A stretch of DNA of 64,000 bases from Streptomyces sp. R33 (GTDB lineage: Bacteria; Actinomycetota; Actinomycetes; Streptomycetales; Streptomycetaceae): contig NZ_CP165727.1 of NCBI RefSeq assembly GCF_041200175.1, positions 3,695,501-3,759,500 on the forward strand, in the 5' to 3' direction. The position numbers and the translations under genes were made by a program. The notes below the pieces were generated by a model. It saw only the letters and a program-made list of their open reading frames with translations. It made no database searches and was not told the origin of the DNA. Within the stretch, counting starts at the first letter, position 1. Each line of letters begins with the position of its first letter. Shown one piece after another: positions 16,452 to 24,322 of this stretch.

Positions 16452-17060
16452 ATGCCGGATCGCCGCCAGCCCGACTCCTCCACCGACGACAACCCCTTCG
16501 CGGCTCCCCCGGAAGGCCGGCCCGACCAGCCGTGGCAGCCGCGCAGCGGTGGCGACGGCGATGGCGGCCGCCCCGGGGAGGACCCCGGCACCGGTCCGAG
16601 CGGGCCCGTGCGCTGGGACCCGACGGACCCGGTCCAGCGGCGCGCCCGGTACGCGCTGCTGGCCGGCATGTGGGGCTTCTTCTTCGGGATCTTCGGGATC
16701 CCGTCGGTGGGACTGCTGCTGGGTGCGCTCGCCCTGTACTGGGGCATCAGCGGGCTGCGCGGGAGGCCGGCGGCCGGATCCCCGTCGGGCGCGAGGGCCG
16801 ACGCCGTGGCGGGCCCTGCCGCGCAGGGGGGCCTGGCGGCCCTCGGGCCGGCCGCCCGCCCGCAGCGGACGGCGGCGATCGGCGGGCTGGTCACGGCCTC
16901 GCTGGCGATCCTGCTGGCCCTGAGCTCGTACGGCTTGCAGCTGGCGTACAAGGACTTCTACATCTGCCGTGAGGACGCCCTCACGAAGTCGGCGGAGCTG
17001 CAGTGCAACACGCTGCTCCCGGACAACATGGTGGGCAAGATCCTCAAGGTGCAGCAGTAG
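16452..17060 (+). CDS. two-region membrane protein of unknown function
   Basis: 202 residues from ATG 16452 (GGGGAAG upstream). The first 55 residues are hydrophilic and Pro/Gly-rich, then two adjacent helices (YALLAGMWGFFFGIFGIPSV, LLLGALALYWGISGL), an Ala-rich linker, a third helix (IGGLVTASLAILLALSSYGLQ), and an extracytoplasmic tail with two cysteines (FYICREDALTKSAELQC) that could form a disulfide. Genes of this type commonly face purN in Streptomyces. Function unknown. Confidence 0.8.
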   Translation: MPDRRQPDSSTDDNPFAAPPEGRPDQPWQPRSGGDGDGGRPGEDPGTGPSGPVRWDPTDPVQRRARYALLAGMWGFFFGIFGIPSVGLLLGALALYWGISGLRGRPAAGSPSGARADAVAGPAAQGGLAALGPAARPQRTAAIGGLVTASLAILLALSSYGLQLAYKDFYICREDALTKSAELQCNTLLPDNMVGKILKVQQ

Positions 17061-17099
17061 CGTCCGTCGGTGACGTCCGGCCGCAGCGGCCGCCCCGGA

Positions 17100-18713
17100 T
17101 CAGGCCGGGGGCTTGCGGCGGGCCAGCACGCGGGCGCCGGTCACGGGCGGTACGAGGGGTGCGGACGGCTCGGGTGCCGGCACAGCGGCCGGCTCCGCCG
17201 GGACCGGAGCCGGCGTCAGGTCCAGGTGAAGCCCCGTCATGACGGTGAACCGGCGCGACGATGTGACGGGTGCGGCCTGCGGCGGGGCTGCGGGCGCCGG
17301 CTCGGCGGGGACATGGGGCGCGTCCTGCGCCAGGTCGGGGATCAGGGCGCCCGCGGCGCGCCGCAGGGCCTCCCAGCGCAGCTCCCGTACGCCGCTGTCG
17401 TGCCACTCGTCCTCGCCCTCCATGGCGCTCGCGTCCGCCTGCCGGGCGGGCCGGGTCCGCCAGGAGTGCACCGCCACCGCCACCGGCACCGCCAGGAGCA
17501 GCGTCCACGCGAAGGCCGACGCGCCGGTTTCCCACCACACCGGGCCGAAGCTCGCCAGCCCCCGCGAGCCGAGCGGCCCCGAGGACGCCGCCGCGAGCCC
17601 GGCCAGCACCAGCGCGCACACGAGGGCGCCCAGAGCCGCCGTCAGCGCGGTTTCCCCGTACGAGACTTCACGCGCCCGGCGTACCGCGAACCACCCGACT
17701 GCCAGCCCGGCCAGCAGCGGCACCCCGACGGTCGCACAGGTCAGCACCGTCCCGGGCCCCTCCGGCGGCAGCGCCGCGAGCAGCGGGAACCTCGGCAGCG
17801 CGGGCGATCCGGCGAAACCGAGCGGGGTCGCGGTGGCGCCGGCGCCGAGGGCGAAGCCGGGGCCGAGGGCGTAGGCCGCGCCCCACACCACGGCGTTCGG
17901 GAGCAGCGCGAGGGCGAGCAGCAGGACCGCGAAGCGGCCGGACCAGACCCCGGTCAGCGCCAGGAAGGACCCCTGGACCTCCGCGGCGTGCCAGGCGAGC
18001 GAAGCCCCGACGAGCAGCGCGCCGCCGCCCAGGAGGACCAGTGCTCCGGCGGCTCCGGCGCGCAGCGCGAGGGCGTAGCGGGGGCGTGCGACGGCCCTCC
18101 GTACGCCCCCCGGCACCCACTCGGGCAGCGGCCCGACCGGACGCCCCTTGGCCGCCCACACCCCGCCGGCGGCGGCGAGCACGGCGACCAGGGGGACGTG
18201 CCAGGCGGCGCTGAGCGGGTCGGCGGGCATGGGGCCGCCGGCCGCGTAGACGGTGGCCAGCGATCCGACGGAGAGGTATCCGCAGGTCACGGCCGAGAAG
18301 ACGGCGCTTGCGGGCAGGACCTCGTCCCCGTCGCTGCCGTCGCCCGAGGCGCTGCCGAGGCGGGCGGCGCGGCGCATGAGCAGGGCGGGCAGCGCGACGA
18401 GCAGCAGCGGGGTCATGCCGACGGGCGCCGGGACCCCGGAGAGGGTGTCGTACCGGACGAGCTCGGTCCCGTGGGCGAGCAGCCAGAGCCCGGCGGCCAG
18501 GTGCAGTGCGCCGCCGGGACCGCTGTCGGGGTAGGGGGAGCTGATCCACAGCACGATGACGAGCACGGCGAGGAAGCCGAGCCCCAGCCCGGCGGCCATG
18601 GCCCCGCCCAGCACACAGGCCGCGGCGGCCGGCGAACGGCGCCGCCCGGCGGCACGCGGGGCGGGCGGCAACGCCGTCGGCAACGGGGTGCCGCGTTCGG
18701 TCACTTGGGTCAC
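17100..18713 (-). CDS. DUF6350-type polytopic membrane protein
   Basis: 537 residues from GTG 18713 with about ten hydrophobic helices and a 110-residue hydrophilic, Pro-rich C-terminal tail. The overall layout resembles the DUF6350 family of actinobacterial membrane proteins, which neighbours purN/purH in this genus, but no functional residue is recognisable. A second GTG lies three codons on and an extension to 18779 is possible. It ends 40 bp from a convergent gene. Confidence 0.75.
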   Translation of the reverse strand: MTQVTERGTPLPTALPPAPRAAGRRRSPAAAACVLGGAMAAGLGLGFLAVLVIVLWISSPYPDSGPGGALHLAAGLWLLAHGTELVRYDTLSGVPAPVGMTPLLLVALPALLMRRAARLGSASGDGSDGDEVLPASAVFSAVTCGYLSVGSLATVYAAGGPMPADPLSAAWHVPLVAVLAAAGGVWAAKGRPVGPLPEWVPGGVRRAVARPRYALALRAGAAGALVLLGGGALLVGASLAWHAAEVQGSFLALTGVWSGRFAVLLLALALLPNAVVWGAAYALGPGFALGAGATATPLGFAGSPALPRFPLLAALPPEGPGTVLTCATVGVPLLAGLAVGWFAVRRAREVSYGETALTAALGALVCALVLAGLAAASSGPLGSRGLASFGPVWWETGASAFAWTLLLAVPVAVAVHSWRTRPARQADASAMEGEDEWHDSGVRELRWEALRRAAGALIPDLAQDAPHVPAEPAPAAPPQAAPVTSSRRFTVMTGLHLDLTPAPVPAEPAAVPAPEPSAPLVPPVTGARVLARRKPPA

Positions 18714-18836
18714 CCCGCCATGGTGCCAACGACACGCGCTATGGGCGGGTAACAGGCGAATGTCCGTGGTGTCGCTCAATATACGTTTTATGTACTTTTA
18801 CGCCCAGGGCTGCCGGCAGGTCACGGGGAGTGTGGC

Positions 18837-20381
18837 ATGACAGAGAGCGTCGAGGAGCCGAGGCTCCCCTCGCCCAAGGAACGCCGCAGACTGCGCGAGG
18901 CGGCGGGCCTGACGTACGAGGACGTCGCGACGGCGGTGGGCGTCACAGTCGGCACGGTCCGCTCCTGGGAGTCGGGCCGCACGGGCCCCCGGGGCCGCAA
19001 ACGCGCGGCGTACGTGGGCTTCCTGACGACCCTCCACCCCCCGGCCCCGGCCGCGCCGGTCCCGGAGGCGCAGGACGCCGTCCCCACCGGGTCGGGCTCG
19101 GCGGCGGATGACGGCACGTCATCGGCCGCCGAGCAGGAGGCTACGAACCTCCCCGTGTTCATGCCCCGGCACGAGGCCAGGGTCAACGTCCGGGCCACCG
19201 CCCGCGGGATCGGCACGCCCGTCCGGGCGACCTCGGGCCCGGCCGGCCGGTCCCCGGAGCAGGACGCCCCCGTACCCACGTCGGAGCAGGACCCGCCCCA
19301 CACCCCGTCAGGAACCACCCCGGAGGACTCCGCCCAGCACCCCGAACAGCCCCCGGCCGACGCCACGGCAACCGCCCCGGAGGGCCACGAGCAGGCGCCG
19401 GCCGATGCCACCGGGCAGCCCGGGGACCTGCACGCCGCGGCCGAGCCCGAGGGGGCGGGACAGACGGCCGACGGGACGGAGGGGCACGCGGCCGGAGGGG
19501 ACACCGGGGCCCGGCCCGGGGCGGAGGGGGAGCCGGAGGTCTCGGATGACGGGGCGGCGGACGGCCCGTTGGGGCCCAGGGAGGTGTTCGATGCGCTGTA
19601 CGGGTACGCCGCCCCCGCCCTCACGCGGCAGGTGTACCTGCTCACCGGCCGCCGCCGGCTCTCCCAGGAGGCCGTCGAGCGGGCGTTCCAGCACGCCTGG
19701 GCGCGGTGGCCCGAGGTGGCCACCGATCCCGACCCCGTCGGCTGGGTGCGCGCAGCCGCGTACGAGTACGCCCTGTCCCCCTGGCACCGGTTCCGCCGCG
19801 CCCACAAGCACCCCGACAAGGCGCCGGCCGCCCCCGCCGACCGGGTCCTGATGGACGCCATGCTGGCGCTCCCGCCGGTCCACCGCCGTACCGTCCTGCT
19901 CTACGACGGCGTCGGCCTCGACCTCCCCGACACCGCCGCCGAGACCGAGGCCAGCACCCCCACCGCCGGCCACCGCCTCCTGCACGCGCACGCCACCCTC
20001 GCCGACCGGATCCCGGAACTGGCCGCCGCGCCGCCCGAGAGGCAGTCCGCACTGCTGCGAGAGCGGCTCGGCGCGGTCAAGCCGGCCGTCCCTCTGGAAC
20101 CCCGCCCCGCGGCCGTCGTACGCATCGCCGCCGAGCACCGCGCCAGGCGGTTGACCCGCGCGGTCCTGGGCCTGAGCGCCGTGATCGCCGTCGCGACCGC
20201 GTACACCACAGTGACCGCGCCCCGGCAGTACGAGCCCCCCGTCGCGCCGGGCGCGAGCGTCTCCGGGGTCCCCCCGCTCAGCGGCCCCCAGCGGCTCACC
20301 GCCGAGACCCGGCAGCTGCGCGAAAAGCTGCGCGCCCATCCGGCGCACAGGCCCGAGCGGCTCGCCCCCAGCCCGGAGTAG
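18837..20381 (+). CDS. fusion of XRE helix-turn-helix, disordered linker, sigma-like domain and C-terminal membrane helix
   Basis: 514 residues. Residues 12-65 are an XRE-type HTH (RRRLREAAGLTYEDVATAVGVTVGTVRSWESGR); 70-245 is a Pro/Glu/Gly-rich disordered linker; about 247-400 resembles region 2/4-like parts of ECF sigma factors (VFDALYGYAAPALTRQVYLLTG, AVERAFQHAWARWPEV, ALPPVHRRTVLLYDGVGLDLPDTAAETE); about 440-460 is one membrane helix. Membrane-tethered sigma-like DNA-binding proteins are unusual. ATG 18837 with GGGGAG upstream. The upstream 25 bp (18776-18800) is strikingly AT-rich and may hold the promoter. Confidence 0.75.
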   Translation: MTESVEEPRLPSPKERRRLREAAGLTYEDVATAVGVTVGTVRSWESGRTGPRGRKRAAYVGFLTTLHPPAPAAPVPEAQDAVPTGSGSAADDGTSSAAEQEATNLPVFMPRHEARVNVRATARGIGTPVRATSGPAGRSPEQDAPVPTSEQDPPHTPSGTTPEDSAQHPEQPPADATATAPEGHEQAPADATGQPGDLHAAAEPEGAGQTADGTEGHAAGGDTGARPGAEGEPEVSDDGAADGPLGPREVFDALYGYAAPALTRQVYLLTGRRRLSQEAVERAFQHAWARWPEVATDPDPVGWVRAAAYEYALSPWHRFRRAHKHPDKAPAAPADRVLMDAMLALPPVHRRTVLLYDGVGLDLPDTAAETEASTPTAGHRLLHAHATLADRIPELAAAPPERQSALLRERLGAVKPAVPLEPRPAAVVRIAAEHRARRLTRAVLGLSAVIAVATAYTTVTAPRQYEPPVAPGASVSGVPPLSGPQRLTAETRQLREKLRAHPAHRPERLAPSPE

Positions 20382-20395
20382 CGGCCACCTCGGAA

Positions 20396-20440
20396 ACGGG
20401 CGTGGCCCGCACCCCACTCGGGGATGCGGGCCACGCCCGT
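20396..20440. terminator. bidirectional terminator before sucD
   Basis: Perfect 16-bp stem (20396-20411 with 20425-20440); the 13-nt loop can itself pair CCCC with GGGG. Lies between convergent stop codons. Confidence 0.9.
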
Positions 20441-20469
20441 ACAGCCGGCCGGTCGGCCGTTGCGTACGA

Positions 20470-21357
20470 CTACTTGGCGTTCAGGATCTCGCGCGCGAGC
20501 TTCGCCGTCTCGGTCGGCGTCTTGCCGACCTTGACGCCGGCGGCCTCGAGGGCCTCCTTCTTCGCCTGCGCGGTGCCGGAGGAGCCGGAGACGATGGCGC
20601 CGGCGTGGCCCATGGTCTTGCCCTCGGGGGCGGTGAAGCCCGCGACGTAGCCGACGACCGGCTTGGTGACGTTCTTCGCGATGAAGTCCGCCGCACGCTC
20701 CTCGGCGTCGCCGCCGATCTCGCCGATCATGACGATGAGCTCGGTCTCCGGGTCGGCCTCGAAGGCCTCCAGGGCGTCGATGTGCGTGGTGCCGATGACC
20801 GGGTCGCCACCGATGCCGACGGCGGAGGTGAAGCCGATGTCACGGAGCTCGTACATCATCTGGTAGGTCAGCGTGCCGGACTTGGACACGAGACCGATCT
20901 TGCCGGGCTTGGTGATGTCACCCGGGATGATGCCGGCGTTGGACTGGCCGGGGGTGATCAGACCCGGGCAGTTCGGGCCGATGATCCGGGTCTTGTTGCC
21001 CTTGGCGGTCGCGTACGCCCAGAAGGCGGCGGAGTCGTGCACCGCGATGCCCTCGGTGATGACGACGGCCAGCGGGATCTCGGCGTCGATGGCCTCGACG
21101 ACGGCGGCCTTGGCGAAGGCCGGCGGGACGAAGAGGACGGAGACGTTGGCGCCCGTCTTCTCCATCGCCTCGGCGACGGAGCCGAAGACCGGGACCTCGG
21201 TGCCGTCGAAGTCGACGGTCGTGCCGGCCTTGCGCGGGTTCACGCCACCGACGATGTTGGTGCCGTCAGCCAGCATCAGCTTGGTGTGCTTCATGCCCGT
21301 GGCACCGGTCATGCCCTGGACGATGACCTTGCTGTCCTTGTTGAGGAAGATAGCCAT
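20470..21357 (-). CDS. sucD: succinyl-CoA synthetase alpha subunit
   Basis: TCA-cycle substrate-level phosphorylation (succinyl-CoA to succinate) with SucC. 295 residues. The CoA-binding N-terminus reads KVIVQGMTGATGMKHTKLML, followed by GPNCPGLITPGQ, and the phosphohistidine loop is KTMGHAGAIVSGSSGTA. ATG 21357 is 21 nt after the sucC stop, a standard sucCD operon, with the bidirectional terminator just downstream. Confidence 0.97.
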   Translation of the reverse strand: MAIFLNKDSKVIVQGMTGATGMKHTKLMLADGTNIVGGVNPRKAGTTVDFDGTEVPVFGSVAEAMEKTGANVSVLFVPPAFAKAAVVEAIDAEIPLAVVITEGIAVHDSAAFWAYATAKGNKTRIIGPNCPGLITPGQSNAGIIPGDITKPGKIGLVSKSGTLTYQMMYELRDIGFTSAVGIGGDPVIGTTHIDALEAFEADPETELIVMIGEIGGDAEERAADFIAKNVTKPVVGYVAGFTAPEGKTMGHAGAIVSGSSGTAQAKKEALEAAGVKVGKTPTETAKLAREILNAK

Positions 21358-21378
21358 GTGAGTCTGTGACCTCTGCCC

Positions 21379-22557
21379 TTACTTCGCAGCCGCGAGCTCG
21401 GCGGCCTTGTCGGCCGCGCCGTCCATGGTGTCCACGCGCTGCACCAGCGGGTGGTTGGCGTCCGAGAGGATCTTGCGACCCAGCTCGGCGTTGTTGCCGT
21501 CGAGACGGACGACGAGCGGCTTGGTGACCGCCTCGCCCTTCTCCTCCAGCAGGGCCAGCGCCTGGACGATGCCGTTGGCGACCTCGTCGCAGGCGGTGAT
21601 GCCACCGAAGACGTTGACGAAGACGGACTTGACGTCCGGGTCGCCGAGGATGATCTCGAGACCGTTGGCCATGACGGCGGCGGAGGCGCCACCGCCGATG
21701 TCCAGGAAGTTGGCGGGCTTGACGCCGCCGTGGTTCTCACCGGCGTACGCGACGACGTCGAGGGTGCTCATGACGAGACCCGCGCCGTTGCCGATGATGC
21801 CGACCTCACCGTCGAGCTTGACGTAGTTGAGGTTCTTCGCCTTGGCGGCGGCCTCGAGCGGGTTCGCGGCCGCGTGGTCCACGAACTCCTCGTGGCCCGG
21901 CTGGCGGAACTCGGCGTTCTCGTCGAGCGAGACCTTGCCGTCGAGGGCGATGACGTCGCCGGAGGCGACCTTCGCGAGCGGGTTGACCTCGACGAGGAGC
22001 GCGTCCTCGGCGATGAAGGTCGCCCACAGGGTCACGAGGACCTCGGCGACCTTCTCCGCGACCTCGGCCGGGAACTGCGCCAGCGCGACGATCTCGCGGG
22101 CCTTCTCGATGGTCACGCCCTCGTTGGCGTTCACCGGGACCTTGGCGAGCTTCTCCGGGGTCTCCTCGGCGACCTGCTCGATGTCCATGCCGCCCGCGAC
22201 CGAGGCCATGGCCAGGAAGGTGCGGTTGGTGCGGTCCAGCAGGTACGAGACGTAGTACTCCTCGAGGATCTCGGGAGCGGTCTCGGCGATCATCACCTTG
22301 TGGACCGTGTGGCCCTTGATGTCCATGCCCAGGATGTCCGTCGCGCGGGCGACGGCCTCGTCCGGGGTGGCGGCGAGCTTGACGCCGCCGGCCTTGCCGC
22401 GGCCGCCGACCTTCACCTGCGCCTTGACGACCGACTTGCCGCCCAGCCGCTCGGTGGCCTCGCGAGCCGCCTCAGGCGTGTCGATGACTTCACCGGCCAG
22501 CACCGGTACACCGTGCTTGGCGAAGAGGTCCCTCGCCTGGTACTCGAACAGGTCCAC
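21379..22557 (-). CDS. sucC: succinyl-CoA synthetase beta subunit
   Basis: ATP-grasp beta subunit, 392 residues from GTG 22557, the length normal for the family. It begins VDLFEYQARDLFAKHGVPVL; other signatures are KAQVKVGGRGKAGGVKLA, EINPL-type EVNPLAKVASG and GNGAGLVMSTLDVV, and VFGGITACDEVANGI. GGGACG lies upstream of the start. The 294 bp upstream (22558-22851) hold no gene; a 14-bp palindrome is at 22707-22720. Confidence 0.97.
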   Translation of the reverse strand: MDLFEYQARDLFAKHGVPVLAGEVIDTPEAAREATERLGGKSVVKAQVKVGGRGKAGGVKLAATPDEAVARATDILGMDIKGHTVHKVMIAETAPEILEEYYVSYLLDRTNRTFLAMASVAGGMDIEQVAEETPEKLAKVPVNANEGVTIEKAREIVALAQFPAEVAEKVAEVLVTLWATFIAEDALLVEVNPLAKVASGDVIALDGKVSLDENAEFRQPGHEEFVDHAAANPLEAAAKAKNLNYVKLDGEVGIIGNGAGLVMSTLDVVAYAGENHGGVKPANFLDIGGGASAAVMANGLEIILGDPDVKSVFVNVFGGITACDEVANGIVQALALLEEKGEAVTKPLVVRLDGNNAELGRKILSDANHPLVQRVDTMDGAADKAAELAAAK

Positions 22558-22706
22558 GCGCGTCCGTCCCTTGTCTTCAAAGATTCGCAGTGATTCGCGG
22601 TTGTCTGCGTGGGCGTGCCGCGGAGGGCAACGTGACGGCGCTGTCACTAGGGAGGCGCACACGGTGACCGTGGACGCGGCATGTCCGTCCCGCAGGTTAT
22701 CCCCGT

Positions 22707-22720
22707 GGGACCTGGGTCCC
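22707..22720. promoter_or_regulatory. palindrome GGGACC-TG-GGTCCC upstream of sucC
   Basis: Perfect 14-bp inverted repeat about 150 bp upstream of the sucC start, followed by TAAAT. It may be an operator or a small hairpin at the 5-prime end of the leader. Nothing else distinctive is seen in 22558-22851. Confidence 0.3.
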
Positions 22721-22851
22721 TAAATCGCAGATCACACCTGAGCGGTGATACCTGTCACAGATCCCCTCACGGTTGAGCTGGATATTCGTGCGATCCGCCA
22801 GGTGCGCAGGCGCGGGCCGGGAACGGTTCAGGGGAGGGGGAGCGGGCGGTT

Positions 22852-24003
22852 TCAGGGGATGGGCAGGGGGCGCTTCTCCAGGGCCGCGGCCATCACCTCG
22901 GGGAACAGGTCGGGTGTGCAGGCGAAGGCCGGGGCGCCCAGGGCCGCAAGGGCCGCGGCGTGCTCGCGGTCGTAGGCGGGAGCGCCCTCGTCGGACAGCG
23001 CGAGCAGGGCCACGAACTCGACGCCGGACGCCTTCATGGCCGCCACTCGGCCCAGCATCTCGTTGCGTATGCCGCCCTCGTAGAGATCACTGATCAGGAC
23101 CACGACGGTGTCGGCGGGACGGGTGATCCTGGACTGGCAGTAGGCGAGCGCGCGGTTGATGTCGGTGCCGCCGCCGAGCTGTGTGCCGAACAGGACGTCG
23201 ACCGGATCGTCGAGCTGATCCGTCAGGTCCACGACGGCGGTGTCGAAGACCACGAGCCGGGTCGCGATCGACCGCATCGAGGCGAGGACCGCGCCGAAGA
23301 CGGCGGCGTGGACGACGGAGGCCGCCATCGATCCGGACTGGTCGATGCAGAGGACCACCTCCTTCTTCACCGCCTGGGCGGCGCGCCCGTACCCGACGAG
23401 CCGCTCGGGGACGACGGTCTTGTACTCCGGCAGGTAGTTCTTCAGATTCGCCCGGATGGTCCGGTCCCAGTCGATGTCCGCGTGCCGGGGGCGGCTCGTC
23501 CGGGCGGAGCGGTCGAGGGCGCCGGTGAGGGTGGCGCGGGTGCGGGACGCGAGCCGCTTCTCGAGCTGCTCGACCACCTTGCGGACGACGGCGCGGGCCG
23601 TCTCCCGGGTCGTCTCGGGCATGGCCTTGTTGAGGGAGAGCAGCGTTCCGACGAGATGGACGTCGGGCTCGACGGCCTCCAGCATCTCGGGCTCGAGGAG
23701 GAGCGAGGCGAGGCCGAGCCGCTCGATGGCGTCCCGCTGCATGACCTGGACGACGGAGCTGGGGAAGTACGTACGGATGTCCCCGAGCCAGCGCGCCACG
23801 TGGGGCGCGGACCCCCCGAGCCCCCCGCTCCGCTCCCCGCTTCCGGCGCCGCCGTACAGCGCCGACAGCGCGGCATCCATACCGACATCCCGCCCGCCAG
23901 GCACCCACCCGGTCCCGTCCCCATCCCCTCCGAGCACCATCCGCCACCGCCGCAACCGCGCCTCGACGCCGTCGCCGCCCACCGAGATCCCGGTACCGGT
24001 CAT
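22852..24003 (-). CDS. VWA (CoxE-like) metal-ion-dependent adhesion-site protein of the MoxR system
   Basis: 383 residues. The N-terminal 200 residues are helical (RTYFPSSVVQVMQRDAIERLGL, RKVVEQLEKRLASRTRATLTG); the C-terminal 180 form a VWA domain with a complete MIDAS: DQSGS (Asp 221, Ser 223, Ser 225), Thr 280 in GGGTDINRAL and Asp 306 in LISDLYEGG. VWA proteins of this kind work with MoxR AAA+ ATPases, as in cobalt/magnesium chelatase-like machines. ATG 24003; its gene is separated from the DUF5682-like gene by 319 bp with tandem repeats, so it may have its own transcript or be the last gene of that operon. Confidence 0.9.
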   Translation of the reverse strand: MTGTGISVGGDGVEARLRRWRMVLGGDGDGTGWVPGGRDVGMDAALSALYGGAGSGERSGGLGGSAPHVARWLGDIRTYFPSSVVQVMQRDAIERLGLASLLLEPEMLEAVEPDVHLVGTLLSLNKAMPETTRETARAVVRKVVEQLEKRLASRTRATLTGALDRSARTSRPRHADIDWDRTIRANLKNYLPEYKTVVPERLVGYGRAAQAVKKEVVLCIDQSGSMAASVVHAAVFGAVLASMRSIATRLVVFDTAVVDLTDQLDDPVDVLFGTQLGGGTDINRALAYCQSRITRPADTVVVLISDLYEGGIRNEMLGRVAAMKASGVEFVALLALSDEGAPAYDREHAAALAALGAPAFACTPDLFPEVMAAALEKRPLPIP

Positions 24004-24040
24004 CAAACCGTCCCCCTCCTCATAGGCCCACCGGCCTGTG

Positions 24041-24133
24041 CCGAGCCCACTTGTCCTGCACCCGGCCCGCGCCGAGGCCGCTTGTCCTGCCCTCGGCGCG
24101 TACCGATGCCGCTTGTCCTGTCCCCGCTGCGCG
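24041..24133. repeat. 31-bp tandem repeat, three degenerate copies
   Basis: Units start at 24041, 24072 and 24103; each holds CTTGTCCTG at the same offset (24050, 24081, 24112). This is the only ordered structure in the 319-bp gene-free stretch 24004-24322. There are no spacers, so it is not a CRISPR array. Confidence 0.85.
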
Positions 24134-24273
24134 GAGCCGTCCCCGCCCCGCCCTTCCCCCCGTTCCCCGGCTCCGCCCGGACCCGCGCCTCGATCGCCGC
24201 CGAGGCTGAAGCCGCTCCCGGACCACCCGGCCACATCCGGCCCAGCTGCCACTGCTCAGCCCCTCCGGCACTT

Positions 24274-24303
24274 CCAGCCCCGCCGGCGATTGAGGCGTGG
24301 GGG
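24274..24303. repeat. dispersed Streptomyces intergenic repeat, copy B
   Basis: CCAGCCCCGCCGGCGATTGA followed by GGCGTGGGG, matching copy A at 4953 with two differences. It sits 20-50 bp downstream of the DUF5682-like stop codon. Confidence 0.7.
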
Positions 24304-24322
24304 CCGGGCCCGGAGAGTTTGG

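Noticed and set aside
24041..24133. CRISPR array
   Set aside because: Three 31-bp units are directly adjacent with degenerate sequence and no unique spacers; no cas genes nearby.
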